Shown here: in pieces, positions 33,601 through 42,825 of the stretch
Layout: each line of letters begins with the position of its first letter
How positions within the stretch are numbered: position 1 is the first letter of the stretch
Assembly (NCBI GenBank): GCA_017466065.1
Contig: JAFTUV010000033.1
Span: 1 to 64,000, forward strand
Source: Bacteroidaceae bacterium
GTDB taxonomy: Bacteria > Bacteroidota > Bacteroidia > Bacteroidales > Bacteroidaceae
Length of the DNA stretch: 64,000 nucleotides
Reading direction: 5' to 3'
Made by a program: the position numbers and the translations under genes
Notes under the pieces: model-generated
Databases searched by the model: none
What the model saw: the letters and a program-made list of their open reading frames with translations, nothing else
What the model was told of the DNA's origin: nothing

Positions 33601-34141
33601 GACATTGAGCGAGGGGCACTATTACTACCTGCGCAACGTATGGTTCGGCAAATATGCAGGATACAGCGGTTCCAACAATCTAATCTCGCCACAGGATAAG
33701 AGCAACAACGATAATATGCTGTGGAGCATAATTAAAAGGCCCAACGGAAAAATTTACATCTACAATAAAGCAACCGGCACCGCCGCCTACCCCGTTTCGT
33801 ACAATGGCGAGCAGGCTATAAAGCTCGGCGAGGAATATGCGTGGACACTCGAAGAGCGCACCCTCGACGGACAGACAGGTATATGCATCATCGACGAAGG
33901 TGGCAACAACAGCTGGTACACCAACCCCGCTGCCTGGAATTTTGTCCTTATGAAAGACTTCTGGGGTGCGTGCACTTGGCAGTTCGAGAAGAGCAATGTA
34001 GAGGTTAGCACCTCTATCATTGAGATTGAGAGCGATGCGAAGAGCGAGAATGCAATATACGACCTTCGCGGTAACAGAATTTCCACAATCACCGTTCCCG
34101 GGATTTACATAATCAATGGCGAAAAGAAGTTTGTGAAATAA
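30620..34141 (+). CDS. Secreted GH20 beta-N-acetylhexosaminidase with flanking beta-trefoil-like modules and sorting tail
   Basis: A 1173-residue secreted enzyme. The start MKRNLLFLLC gives a signal peptide ending near residue 21; an upstream reading of 38 codons overlaps the promoter and is rejected. After an N-terminal ricin-like module (about 30-165) comes the GH20 accessory domain (about 170-300) and the GH20 barrel (about 310-660), with FHWHLTDDQGWR and the catalytic pair Asp489-Glu490 in HIGGDECP. The family uses substrate-assisted catalysis to release terminal GlcNAc or GalNAc. A helical linker, further trefoil-like modules (about 720-860 and 980-1110) and a tail ending IYDLRGNRIS ... 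GIYIINGEKKF, resembling a type IX sorting domain, follow. It is divergent from the GH84-GH2 gene and shares its architecture. Confidence 0.92.
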   Translation: MKRNLLFLLCLITGFSAGLAQGFPTVSTDDVTKWYLIQFMNGGNAITAETVNANITTAAATGSDAQLWKITGDASQGYTFTNKKGYTLYVNSAARDQMVRAAASSTGVYKFKINSTANSSYSGGYEIQPASNTGVSMNLWGGPSENRGVGLWNSGDQNNPVTFVDASSYEALGKISIIPQPSELTIIKEGSLSFDKLNAIAYTGEEMKLHAEEFATQLEKASGIALQVKEAGTTAADGEIWFGTDATLPAEGYTLKVNDNNIEIKASAFAGLLYGLQTLKQMLPREFFATDLQSGIEWAVPYLEINDKPLLGHRGYMLDIARHFFNKEEVKKVLDILALYKMNRFHWHLTDDQGWRVEIPEYPKLTEVGSIRSKSFSNASDGQNFYDDTEYGRGMWYTQDELREVVAYAKARNIEIIPEIDLPGHMVAAVTAYPEFSCDSTKKYEVRVDGGISEDVLNIGDDRVIEFLKCVLDNIADIFPYDYIHIGGDECPTTQWSTNEQCLARVQELGLDGVHQLQSWLVEELGIYLKEKHGRDIIVWDELLANWDDNNRTKPVIMAWNGIGYSGQAANRGMKSIIVPYTHLYLDFMQSDESNRFVDELYNGGWGINTVEEIYGLNPLSSLSGKEDYALGVQGNMWTETCNDIDEVEYQLLPRLLALSEIGWLPTAKKNWVSFYKRLQSHDEIFELLDYKYAKHYIEPTEYTEAESTIMEAESILENSIRGGAGYPAAELFDALKEAYAGTQGDDVTALATAIENYKNAPIVQPQEGKTYQIVSASVQYQRQYAGSTMYQSGEGVRFHYTPQTEPEELWQFTAATDGGYIITNVYSGEQLTMGNYNTAIKMGTTGTAVRIDKATIATQDFTYIPGVVVISAVDGYNATVTGSVKRLSAEVSGEVYAKDNAALCYNGTWKLIEVSDFTAQLQGLVDKSEIIILTAEPGEANQPTEEALDYLQQSIITPAKQTLAAGNVSEEQYNAYVALYHQFQMMEKTGFVQTLSEGHYYYLRNVWFGKYAGYSGSNNLISPQDKSNNDNMLWSIIKRPNGKIYIYNKATGTAAYPVSYNGEQAIKLGEEYAWTLEERTLDGQTGICIIDEGGNNSWYTNPAAWNFVLMKDFWGACTWQFEKSNVEVSTSIIEIESDAKSENAIYDLRGNRISTITVPGIYIINGEKKFVK

Positions 34142-34154
34142 ACTCAATACAACT

Positions 34155-34203
34155 AAAAAATAGAAGCCGGGTCAAAAATGATTTTGACCCGGCTTCTATT
34201 TTT
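34155..34203 (+). terminator. Terminator after the GH20 gene
   Basis: A 17-base perfect core stem (34161-34177 with 34182-34198, loop ATGA), extended by A-T pairs on both flanks and followed by TTTTT. A close relative of this hairpin lies at 110-135. Confidence 0.9.
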
Positions 34204-34315
34204 CGCTATAATCCAACTCTTGGATTATGGCCCAACAAATTCGCTCTTTACCATAGAAATAAAATAATTTTTAATTATTTTTGCATATAAAGTAGTTTAT
34301 CATAGATAAAATTGA

Positions 34316-35284
34316 ATGAATATTAGTCTGGCTGACATACTCGAGGGGAATATTCCTCAAAATATAATGAATGTTCTGCTGTACGACCACACCACTCAGC
34401 GCAACATATTTTGGGCTACCAAAGATTATGAGCAGTGGGGTGAAGGTTATGCAGAGATGGATGAGATTACATACGAGAAAATTGCAGATAATAACAAGAT
34501 TATTCCTCGTGTTCTTAAAGATAGAACACAGCAGTCTGTTCGTTCTCGTGATATGGCAGAGGTTTTTACACCATCTTGGGTATGTAATGCACAAAATAAC
34601 CTCATAGACAATGCGTGGTTTGGTCGCGAAGGTGTTTTTAATGTAGAGGTTGAAGAGAATGGGGAACATTCTTGGATACCAACTACGACTCCAATAGAGT
34701 TCCCGAAAGGTAAAACTTGGAAAGATTATGTACGAGATAATCGCTTGGAAATAACCTGTGGTGAAGCACCGTACATAACAAGCCGTTATGACACAACTAC
34801 AGGCGAATTGATACCAATAGAAAAACGCATAGGTCTTCTTGACCGTAAACTGCGTGTAATAAGCGAGAATGTCCATACATCGGGTAAGTGGTTATCTGCT
34901 GCACAGGATGCATACAAAAGCATATATGGCTTTGAATGGCAAGGGGACAATCTGCTGCTTGCAAGAGAGGCTATGCTGTTTTCTTTCATAGAGAATTACG
35001 AATTGAAGTTTGGCAAAAGCCCGCTTACAGCATCAATTAAATGCATAGCAAATATTATTTCGTGGAATGTTTGGCAAATGGATGGTCTCAAAGGGGTTGT
35101 TCCGAATAGTTGTCGGACAGAACAAACTTTAGCTCAAGATTTATTCGGAGGAGCAACAACTCAAATACTAATGTGTGAAGGATGCTCCAAAGGCAACATT
35201 CATAAACACAATGGAATCTATTGTAATATCAAGGATTGGGTGACAGGAGAAGTTTTAAAATTTGCATCATTGATTAAAAGCTAG
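34316..35284 (+). CDS. Methyltransferase-like partner protein of a restriction-type system
   Basis: A 322-residue protein of a family usually annotated as restriction endonuclease subunit M. Near residue 80 it has RDMAEVFTPSW, which matches the FTP motif (motif X) of N6-adenine methyltransferases. NRLEITCGEAPY looks like a modified SAM-binding motif I. The usual catalytic NPPY is absent: WNVWQMDG occupies the corresponding region. It is therefore either a divergent methylase or a target-recognition or regulatory partner. It sits 5 bases ahead of the large helicase-methylase gene, and both are far more A+T-rich than their neighbours, which suggests joint acquisition by transfer. Confidence 0.65.
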   Translation: MNISLADILEGNIPQNIMNVLLYDHTTQRNIFWATKDYEQWGEGYAEMDEITYEKIADNNKIIPRVLKDRTQQSVRSRDMAEVFTPSWVCNAQNNLIDNAWFGREGVFNVEVEENGEHSWIPTTTPIEFPKGKTWKDYVRDNRLEITCGEAPYITSRYDTTTGELIPIEKRIGLLDRKLRVISENVHTSGKWLSAAQDAYKSIYGFEWQGDNLLLAREAMLFSFIENYELKFGKSPLTASIKCIANIISWNVWQMDGLKGVVPNSCRTEQTLAQDLFGGATTQILMCEGCSKGNIHKHNGIYCNIKDWVTGEVLKFASLIKS

Positions 35285-35289
35285 GCGTA

Positions 35290-38200
35290 ATGGAAGCAAA
35301 TAATCAAAAAAACAATATAGACACTTCTGTTATTGAGAACTTAATAACAGGAAGAGTCTATCCTCATATATACGCTTTCTCGACTAAAACCGTTCCTAAA
35401 TACTGGAAGATAGGAGATACAGTCCGCCCTGTTGGTATTCGTCTAACTGAATGGCGCAAGCATTACCACGATCTTACGCAAGAATATTCTCGCGCTGCTA
35501 AAGTTGGGGATAAATTCTTTAGAGATTATGCTATTCATAGCTATTTAGAGCGAGAATTAGGTAAAAAACGTTTACAAAGGCAGGATTTGCCAGCTAATTT
35601 GTATTATTCAAACGAGTTTTTCAAAGATGTAAATACCGAAAATCTTGAAGACGCATTTAACCATATTGAGCAAGATGCAGTACTGGGAGGCGGTATATAT
35701 CAACTTTATGACGAGCGACATCTTTCCGAGCCCTCTATATATGTTCGAGATACAGTTCCATATAAATTGCGCCCTAATCAAGATGATGCTGTAAAGGCTT
35801 TTGTGACAGCTTTAAAGAAGGGGCGCACAAAGTTGCTTATGTATGCAGTAATGCGATTTGGTAAATCTTTTACTTCAATGTGTTGCGCTAATGCTATGGA
35901 TGCTAAGATTGTTGTGATAGTATCAGGCAAAGCAGATGTAAAAGAGGAATGGAAGAAGACTGTTGAGAAAATTGCCAATTTTGAAGGTTTTGTATTTCTT
36001 AATGGAGAACTGTTACTGAGTGATGAGAATATAATTAAGTCCAACATTGAGAGTGGTAAAAAAGCAGCAATCTTCTTGACGCTGCAAGACCTTCAAGGTG
36101 ATGAAATCAAGAAGAAACATAAAGAAGTATTCGATAGCCAAATAGACCTACTCATAGTTGATGAAACACATTATGGTGCACGAGCTACAGAATATGGCAA
36201 AGTGCTACAAAATGCGGGATTGACTAAAAATCAAATCGAGAATGAGTTAAAACAAAAAGATATAGAATCTGTAGAGGATATTGATATTGAGGTTCAAAAA
36301 CACCTTAAGGCAAAAATTACTCTTCATCTATCTGGTACTCCTTATCGAATCTTAATGAGTAGCGAATTCTCAGAAGACGACATTATCTCGTTCTGTCAAT
36401 TTACAGATATTATTGACGCATCTGATAAGTGGATTGAAGAGAATAATCAAAAAGAAGAACCCGAAGATGAGTGGGAGAATCCATACTATGGATTCCCTCA
36501 AATGATTCGTTTTGCCTTTACACCAAATGAGTCATCTCTAAAAAAAATAAAGCAACTTAAAGAGTCGGGTAAAACAGCTGCTCTTTCAGCATTGCTTAAA
36601 CCACAATCAATAGATAAGGATACAGCGGGTAATTACAAGAAGTTTGAAAATGAATCGGAGGTTTGCGATTTATTAAGAGCTATTGATGGTTCTCGGGAGG
36701 ACAAAAATATCTTCTCATTTTTAAACCACGATAAGATTAAGCAGGGGGAGATGTGCCATCACATAGTATTTGTATTACCATATCGTGCTTCTTGTGATGC
36801 AATGCAAGAGTTGATAACAAATAACCCTGATAAGTTTGACAATCTGTCTCAATATGAAATTATCAATATAGCAGGGGTTAATAGTAATACATTATATCCA
36901 TCCATAGAGAGTATCAAATCTAAAATCAAGCGTTGTGAAAGTGAAGGGAAAAAGACTATTACCCTTACTGTGAACCGTATGCTTACAGGAAATACCGTTG
37001 AGGAATGGGATACTATGATATTCTTGAAAGATACAGCCTCACCTCAAGAGTACGACCAGGCTATCTTCCGTTTGCAGAATCAGTATGTTGTCACATACGA
37101 GGATGCCGAGGGTAAGACTATTAAATACAACAAGAAGCCTCAAACCCTATTAGTAGATTTTGATGTTGATAGAATGTTCCGTTTACAGGAACTAAAATCT
37201 CAATTTTATAATGCAAATACTGATGCTAACGGTAATGAGAAGTTGGAAGTCCGCCTTAGTAGAGAGTTAGAAATATCTCCAATTATATGCTTGAATAAAG
37301 ATAAACTCCATCAGGTGTCAAGTGCCAATATTATGGATGCTGTGCGTGAATATTCACAGAGCAGAAGTGTTATGGATGAGGCAACTGATATTCCTGTGGA
37401 TGAAAATATATTGACTGATGATGAAATTATCTCTATTATTAAAGACCTTATTCCTATTGATTCTAAGAAAGGTATTACATTCAAACCTACTGAGGGAGAT
37501 GATGATATAGATACTATTGGTGAAAATAACACAGATACCGAAGGTAAAAATGGTACAGGTGCTGTTGGAAGAGACCAACTAACTGGTCAAGAAGGTTCAC
37601 AAGGTGGAGAAAGAACAGAATCATCTGTCGATAAAGATAATGCAAAGGAGTTGGCCAAAAAACTGCAAACCTATTATCTCCAAATATTATTCTTTGCTTT
37701 CCTTACAGAGTCAAATGTTAGAAACTTAGGAGAGGTTATCTCTGTTATAGATGCAACAGATGACAATAAGCGTATTGCAAGAAATTTAGGTCTTGATAAA
37801 GATGAATTAGATACATTACACAGTAAATGCACTCATTTTATCCATAGTAAACTTGACTATAAGATTGAAAATATAAACAATCTTATTTGTGACGAGACAA
37901 TGGAGCCCGTAAAGCGAGTAGATGTTGCTCTCACACAGTTTGGCAGAATATCTGATTCAGAGATTGTCACCCCTAAAAATATAGCAGCAGATATGATTGC
38001 ATTACTCCCCGAAATAGAGAATTTGTCGAAAGTGAAGTTTTTAGACATAGCTTCAAAGCAGGGTGAATTTGCTTATGCTATTTATAAAAGATTTGTTAAA
38101 GTAGATGATGTAGTGAAGAATAATATCTACTCTTTACCAACTTCACCTTTATGCTACGAATTTACCCGCAAAATATATAAACTATTGGGGATGCCCGTAG

Positions 38201-39297
38201 AAAATATCATAAAAGATTTTACAACATTTGATTTGATTAAGGAAAATAATAAAGAAAGAATAAAACATTTAAAAGATATGAAATTTGATGTTATTGTTGG
38301 TAATCCTCCATATCAATCTCCTATCAGTACTTCTGAATCAAATAAATCGTTGAGCAAACAATTATTTCCTGAATTCATAAAACAATCTTTGTCACTCAGT
38401 ACAACATATACTTGTTTAATTACCCCTATGAGATGGTTTACAGGAGATGCTCAAGATAAATCATTTGTTTCATTAAGAAATGAAATAAAAGCCAATAATG
38501 GTATTTCAAATATTTGTTTATATCATAATGTGGATAAAGTTTTTAGCAATGTTGTTATTAAGGGAGGTATCTGTATCATTTTGAATAGACGAGGATATAA
38601 AGGAAATGTCGAATTTGTCATCAAAGATGATAATGGAGATATTATTCAAAATCGTCCACTATTCGAGAAAGGAATGAATATTATCATTAGTGATGATAGA
38701 GACTATAAAATATTGCAAAAAATCAACTCGTCATCTCAATTAACAGAAATTACAACAGGAAGGAACCCTTTTGGCATAATTGGAAAAGAAGATGTTGTTA
38801 ATGCCATTTCTTCTCCAAATAAAACAAAAAATTCGTGTATCCTTAGATGCAAGAATAATGTTATTAGATATGTAAAACGAGATAAGATAGTAAAAAATGA
38901 AGAATTGTTACAAAAGTTTAAGGTTATTATTTCAAAATCAGCAGGCGACCCGGCAACTGATAAGAATATTATAGGAACTCCATATATAGGGGTTCCCAAT
39001 GACGCTTGCACGGACAGTTTTATTACAATAGGTTCTTTTGACACGAAAGAGGAAGCAATAAATTTACAAAAATATATTAAAACTTTATTTTTAAGATATT
39101 TGGTTAGTATCCTAAAAACTTCTCAAAATGTAACTCAAATAGTATATAAATTTGTTCCGATGCAAGACTTCACCAGCACCTCGGACATTGATTGGAGTAA
39201 ATCGGTACCCGAAATCGACCAACAGTTGTATGCAAAATATGGCCTCAACGAATCCGAAATAGCCTTTATCGAATCCAAAATCAAACCAATGGAATAA
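35290..39297 (+). CDS. GIY-YIG-like / SF2 helicase / Eco57I-type methylase fusion (restriction-modification protein)
   Basis: A 1335-residue protein that appears to combine cleavage, translocation and methylation. Residues about 20-65 (VYPHIYAFSTKTVPKYWKIG) resemble a GIY-YIG or T5orf172 nuclease domain. Residues about 170-700 are an SF2 helicase/ATPase: a Walker A variant MRFGKS at 188-193, a DExx box VDETH at 290-294, and a LSGTPYR motif III-like segment. Residues about 850-1335 are an Eco57I-type N6-adenine methylase, with SAM-site FLDIASKQGEF near 917 and catalytic NPPY at 1005-1008. An acidic, Gly/Asp-rich linker (about 735-785) separates the halves. Known single-chain enzymes (type IIL/ISP) have similar modules in different order. 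Target and cleavage are unknown. Confidence 0.75.
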   Translation: MEANNQKNNIDTSVIENLITGRVYPHIYAFSTKTVPKYWKIGDTVRPVGIRLTEWRKHYHDLTQEYSRAAKVGDKFFRDYAIHSYLERELGKKRLQRQDLPANLYYSNEFFKDVNTENLEDAFNHIEQDAVLGGGIYQLYDERHLSEPSIYVRDTVPYKLRPNQDDAVKAFVTALKKGRTKLLMYAVMRFGKSFTSMCCANAMDAKIVVIVSGKADVKEEWKKTVEKIANFEGFVFLNGELLLSDENIIKSNIESGKKAAIFLTLQDLQGDEIKKKHKEVFDSQIDLLIVDETHYGARATEYGKVLQNAGLTKNQIENELKQKDIESVEDIDIEVQKHLKAKITLHLSGTPYRILMSSEFSEDDIISFCQFTDIIDASDKWIEENNQKEEPEDEWENPYYGFPQMIRFAFTPNESSLKKIKQLKESGKTAALSALLKPQSIDKDTAGNYKKFENESEVCDLLRAIDGSREDKNIFSFLNHDKIKQGEMCHHIVFVLPYRASCDAMQELITNNPDKFDNLSQYEIINIAGVNSNTLYPSIESIKSKIKRCESEGKKTITLTVNRMLTGNTVEEWDTMIFLKDTASPQEYDQAIFRLQNQYVVTYEDAEGKTIKYNKKPQTLLVDFDVDRMFRLQELKSQFYNANTDANGNEKLEVRLSRELEISPIICLNKDKLHQVSSANIMDAVREYSQSRSVMDEATDIPVDENILTDDEIISIIKDLIPIDSKKGITFKPTEGDDDIDTIGENNTDTEGKNGTGAVGRDQLTGQEGSQGGERTESSVDKDNAKELAKKLQTYYLQILFFAFLTESNVRNLGEVISVIDATDDNKRIARNLGLDKDELDTLHSKCTHFIHSKLDYKIENINNLICDETMEPVKRVDVALTQFGRISDSEIVTPKNIAADMIALLPEIENLSKVKFLDIASKQGEFAYAIYKRFVKVDDVVKNNIYSLPTSPLCYEFTRKIYKLLGMPVENIIKDFTTFDLIKENNKERIKHLKDMKFDVIVGNPPYQSPISTSESNKSLSKQLFPEFIKQSLSLSTTYTCLITPMRWFTGDAQDKSFVSLRNEIKANNGISNICLYHNVDKVFSNVVIKGGICIILNRRGYKGNVEFVIKDDNGDIIQNRPLFEKGMNIIISDDRDYKILQKINSSSQLTEITTGRNPFGIIGKEDVVNAISSPNKTKNSCILRCKNNVIRYVKRDKIVKNEELLQKFKVIISKSAGDPATDKNIIGTPYIGVPNDACTDSFITIGSFDTKEEAINLQKYIKTLFLRYLVSILKTSQNVTQIVYKFVPMQDFTSTSDIDWSKSVPEIDQQLYAKYGLNESEIAFIESKIKPME

Positions 39298-39306
39298 ATA
39301 TAAATT

Positions 39307-39460
39307 AGGTGATTATATACAATGTTACACTTGTTTGTCATTTCGATGGAGCGGAGCGACGAGAAATCTGGATATCAGCATTGTTGAGATTTCTCACATT
39401 TGTTCGAAATGACAGTTTCTTATCAGTTTTTCTATTGGTGTAAATTATATATAATTGCCA
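39307..39460. repeat. 154-bp palindromic dispersed repeat, copy B (inverted relative to copy A at 10697-10884)
   Basis: It starts 10 bases after the stop of the large restriction-like gene. Reverse-complemented, it matches copy A almost base for base apart from the extra block of about 33 bases in A. Nested palindromes with TGTCATTTCGA and GAGAAATCT arms are visible. Confidence 0.8.
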
Positions 39461-39557
39461 TAAATTATATATACTTATCAAACTAAAAGAATATTGCAAA
39501 GTATATTTACATGTCAACGACAGATTGATAGAGCGAAAAAGTAAATCAAGCATAAAT

Positions 39558-40336
39558 ATGAATAATGATTTAATAATAAAAAGTTCTCATAAAATTACAG
39601 ATGACTACAATCTGTTGATTGACAATATTCAACTCTTTGGGTAAGTGCCAAAGAAAAGGCTATTACAGCTGTAAACACGAAATTATTGGAAGCCAATTGT
39701 CATACTGGTAAATATATAGTGGAGTTTTAACAGAAAGAAAAAGTTAGGGCTGAATATGGCAAGCAGTTGCTCGTAAATCTTGCAAAAAACCTGACACGAA
39801 AGAATGGTAGAGGTCTAAGTCGCTCTAATCTGTTATATATGAGAAAGTTATATCTTTCATTTCCAAAAAGTGAGACAGTGTCTCACATATTGACATAGAG
39901 CCACTACTTTGAAATTCTCAAATGTGACGACCCATTGGAAATGCAGTTTTATATGAAACAATGCATTAACGAGGAATAGAAAGTTCGTGAGTTAAAACGA
40001 CAGATGAGAAGTTGCCTGTTTCAGCGTCTTGCATTAAACACCGACAAAGAAGGTGTATTAGCATTGGCAGCCGAGTCGGGCATCAAAGCATCGGTTTTGA
40101 GCGAAACAATCAACGGCAAGCGTTCTGTTTCGTTGAATGTTGCTGTTGCTCTTGATAAGACATTAGGAATTCCGGCTGATGTGTTAATGAATATGCAGAC
40201 ACAATACGACCTTGACTCTGCCAATATTGCCACTCGTAGCAATGAGAGCGAAACTGTGGAGGTGATAATCCCAGTACGCGATCGTAACTTACTCAAAGAG
40301 ATAGCTCGTAAATTTGGTTGGGCTTGTATGCTGTAA
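39558..40336 (+). pseudogene. Decayed YhcG/DUF1016 nuclease gene fused to a HigA-type antitoxin C-terminus
   Basis: The first 29 codons from ATG 39558 read into a one-base frameshift at about 39640. The reading then continues as typical DUF1016 sequence (EYGKQLLVNLAKNLT, SRSNLLYMRKLYLSFP, KVRELKRQMRSCLFQRL) but with three in-frame stops, two of them TAG where the family has Trp. After KEGVLALA the sequence switches to the end of a HigA/XRE antitoxin (GIKASVLSETINGKRS, LGIPADVLMNMQTQYDL) and stays open to the TAA at 40334-40336. This looks like a deletion joining two different genes. The last 110 codons (from 40004) form an intact reading frame but are unlikely to make a functional antitoxin. 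Confidence 0.8.
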
Positions 40337-40487
40337 AGGGCTGTATTCTTCTATATTTTACCTCTCATATATATACTCCATAATTTTTCAGTAAACAAAA
40401 TAAGGCTTAGGAGTATTTGAATTCCAACAGTATAAAATTACAAGGTCAGCAAAAGCAAGAAGAAGAAGTTCACCTGCTTGCAGGACT

Positions 40488-40522
40488 AAAAAAAATGCCT
40501 CCCCGAATTTCGGAGAGGCATT
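40488..40522 (-). terminator. Terminator of rpsO
   Basis: On the minus strand GAATGCCTCTCCG / CGGGGAGGCATT forms a 12-base stem (one mismatch) followed by eight T residues, 20 bases after the rpsO stop. Confidence 0.85.
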
Positions 40523-40541
40523 CGACCTTTTCAGGCGTAGA

Positions 40542-40811
40542 TTATCTACGCAAGCCGAGCTTGGCAACGATTGCACGGTAGCGGTTGATGTCACGGTCCT
40601 TCAAATAGTTAAGGAGCGCACGACGCTTACCTACCAACATTGTCAAGGCTCTTTGTGTACTATAATCTTTACGGTTAGCCTTGAGGTGCTCCGTCAAATG
40701 GGCAATACGGTATGAGAACAATGCTATCTGGCTCTCTGCGGAACCGGTATCAGTGTTAGACGTTCCGTATGTACCAAAGATTTCTTGCTTTTTAGCTGAA
40801 TCCAAATACAT
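40542..40811 (-). CDS. rpsO: 30S ribosomal protein S15
   Basis: An 89-residue ribosomal protein that binds 16S rRNA helices 20-22 and helps assemble the platform of the small subunit. The sequence has the S15 helical layout with the central conserved DTGSAESQIALFSYRIAHLTEHL segment and the end DINRYRAIVAKLGLRR. Length is exactly the bacterial norm. It is transcribed alone, divergent from typA. Confidence 0.97.
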   Translation of the reverse strand: MYLDSAKKQEIFGTYGTSNTDTGSAESQIALFSYRIAHLTEHLKANRKDYSTQRALTMLVGKRRALLNYLKDRDINRYRAIVAKLGLRR

Positions 40812-40856
40812 AGATTTGAGTTTTTAAAAAATGATTAAATAATTTATTTAGCGGCG

Positions 40857-40887
40857 CAAAGATACGGCTATTTTTTGGATTGGCAAT
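40857..40887 (-). promoter_or_regulatory. Promoter of rpsO
   Basis: On the minus strand: ATTG, a 19-base spacer and a perfect TATCTTTG. Confidence 0.75.
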
Positions 40888-40962
40888 ACTTTTGCATATA
40901 AAAATTTACAGAAGACTGTAATCATTGTCGCTCTTTTATTCGTTTTTTCCGCCATTTTGCAG

Positions 40963-40970
40963 TATCTTTG
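40963..40970 (+). promoter_or_regulatory. Promoter box of typA
   Basis: Perfect TATCTTTG 55 bases before the typA ATG at 41026. The longer reading of typA from 40957 begins inside this box, which argues against it. Confidence 0.7.
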
Positions 40971-41025
40971 TTCGTTCGTAACGAGAGTACGCTCAATTTA
41001 TATTAAGAAACAAAAAGCACACATA

Positions 41026-42822
41026 ATGCAAAAAATTCGCAACATTGCCATTATAGCCCACGTGGACCACGGCAAGACAACACTTGTAGATAAGATGATG
41101 CTTGCGGGCAACCTGTTGAAAGAACAGGATAACGACAATCTCACACTCGACAACAATGACTTGGAGCGAGAGAGAGGTATTACAATTTTGTCGAAGAATG
41201 TATCCATTCAATATAAAGGCACAAAAATCAATATCATCGACACTCCGGGGCACAGCGACTTCGGTGGCGAGGTTGAACGTGTGCTCAATATGGCCGACGG
41301 CTGCATTTTGTTGGTAGATGCATTTGAGGGCCCTATGCCCCAAACGCGCTTTGTGCTTCAAAAGGCACTGCAAATTGGATTAAAGCCTATTGTGGTTGTA
41401 AACAAGGTGGACAAGCCCAACTGCCGCCCCGACGAGGTTCACGAAATGGTGTTCGACCTTATGTTCTCACTCGATGCGACAGAGGAGCAGCTCGATTTTC
41501 CCGTAATCTTCGGCTCGGCCAAGAACAACTGGATGAGCACCGATTGGCGCAAACAGACCGACGACCTCACTCCCCTGCTCGATGCTATTTTGGAGCACAT
41601 TCCCGCCCCTGAGCATTTGGAGGGTACTCCGCAGATGCTGATAACCTCGCTCGACTATTCGCCCTACACCGGTCGCATCGCGATAGGCCGTGTTCACCGC
41701 GGTACACTCACCGAGGGTGCCAACATCACACTTGTGAACCGCAACGGCGAGCAATCGAAAATGAAGATAAAGGAGCTTCACACATTCGAGGGGCTCGGCC
41801 GCAAAAAGACCGACGCTGTGAACTCGGGCGACATTTGTGCGATTGTCGGCCTCGACAAATTCGAAATTGGCGACACGGTGTGCGATTTTGAAAATCCCGA
41901 GGCACTGCCTCCCATAGCCATCGACGAGCCTACGATGAGTATGCTCTTCACCATTAACGACTCGCCCTTCTTTGGAAAAGAGGGAAAATTCGTAACATCG
42001 CGCCACATACAGGACCGCTTGGAGAAAGAGCTCGACAAGAACCTTGCCTTGCGCGTAAAAAAGGACCCCGAGGAGGATGCTTGGACCGTGTTTGGCCGTG
42101 GAGTGCTACACCTGTCGGTGCTCATTGAAACAATGCGTCGCGAGGGGTATGAGCTGCAAGTGGGACAGCCGCAGGTTATATATAAGGAGATTGACGGCGT
42201 GCGTTGCGAGCCCATTGAGGAGCTTACCATAAACGTGCCCACCGACTATTCGAGCAAGATGATTGATATGATTACACGCCGCAAGGGTGAAATGCTCTCG
42301 ATGGAGGCACAGGGCGAGCGTGTGAACATAGAGTTCAATGTGCCCTCGCGCGGCATCATCGGATTGCGAACAAATGTACTCACCGCATCGGCAGGCGAGG
42401 CTATTATGGCCCACCGTTTCAAGGAGTATCAGCCATACAAAGGCGATATTGAACGCCGCACGAACGGTTCTATGGTGGCAATGGAAAGCGGCACGGCTTT
42501 TGCATACGCCATCGACAAATTACAGGACCGCGGCCGCTTCTTCATAAGCCCCCAAGAGGAGGTTTACGCCGGGCAGGTGGTGGGCGAGCACATTCACGAG
42601 AACGACCTTGTAATAAACGTCACAAAGAGCAAGAAACTCACCAATATGCGTGCAAGCGGCTCCGACGACAAGGCCCGCATTGTTCCGCCCATAATATTCT
42701 CGCTCGAAGAGGCCTTGGAATATATCAAAGAGGATGAATACCTCGAAGTTACCCCAAAATCAATGCGTATGCGCAAAATAATTCTCGACGAAATTGAGCG
42801 CAAGCGTGCCAACAAGCAATAG
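41026..42822 (+). CDS. typA: Ribosome-associated translational GTPase TypA/BipA
   Basis: A 598-residue GTPase related to EF-G and LepA, which acts on ribosomes and is needed for assembly and stress adaptation in many bacteria. The G domain shows all motifs: AHVDHGKTT (G1), RGITI (G2), DTPGHSDF (G3) and NKVDKP (G4). EF-G-like domains II, III and V follow, then the TypA-specific C-terminal domain (from about residue 480, containing [16 protein letters not shown] and [15 protein letters not shown]). The chosen ATG is 56 bases downstream of the promoter box. The gene is followed after 3 bases by the thioredoxin-like lipoprotein gene. Confidence 0.95.
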   Translation: MQKIRNIAIIAHVDHGKTTLVDKMMLAGNLLKEQDNDNLTLDNNDLERERGITILSKNVSIQYKGTKINIIDTPGHSDFGGEVERVLNMADGCILLVDAFEGPMPQTRFVLQKALQIGLKPIVVVNKVDKPNCRPDEVHEMVFDLMFSLDATEEQLDFPVIFGSAKNNWMSTDWRKQTDDLTPLLDAILEHIPAPEHLEGTPQMLITSLDYSPYTGRIAIGRVHRGTLTEGANITLVNRNGEQSKMKIKELHTFEGLGRKKTDAVNSGDICAIVGLDKFEIGDTVCDFENPEALPPIAIDEPTMSMLFTINDSPFFGKEGKFVTSRHIQDRLEKELDKNLALRVKKDPEEDAWTVFGRGVLHLSVLIETMRREGYELQVGQPQVIYKEIDGVRCEPIEELTINVPTDYSSKMIDMITRRKGEMLSMEAQGERVNIEFNVPSRGIIGLRTNVLTASAGEAIMAHRFKEYQPYKGDIERRTNGSMVAMESGTAFAYAIDKLQDRGRFFISPQEEVYAGQVVGEHIHENDLVINVTKSKKLTNMRASGSDDKARIVPPIIFSLEEALEYIKEDEYLEVTPKSMRMRKIILDEIERKRANKQ

Positions 42823-42825
42823 ACG

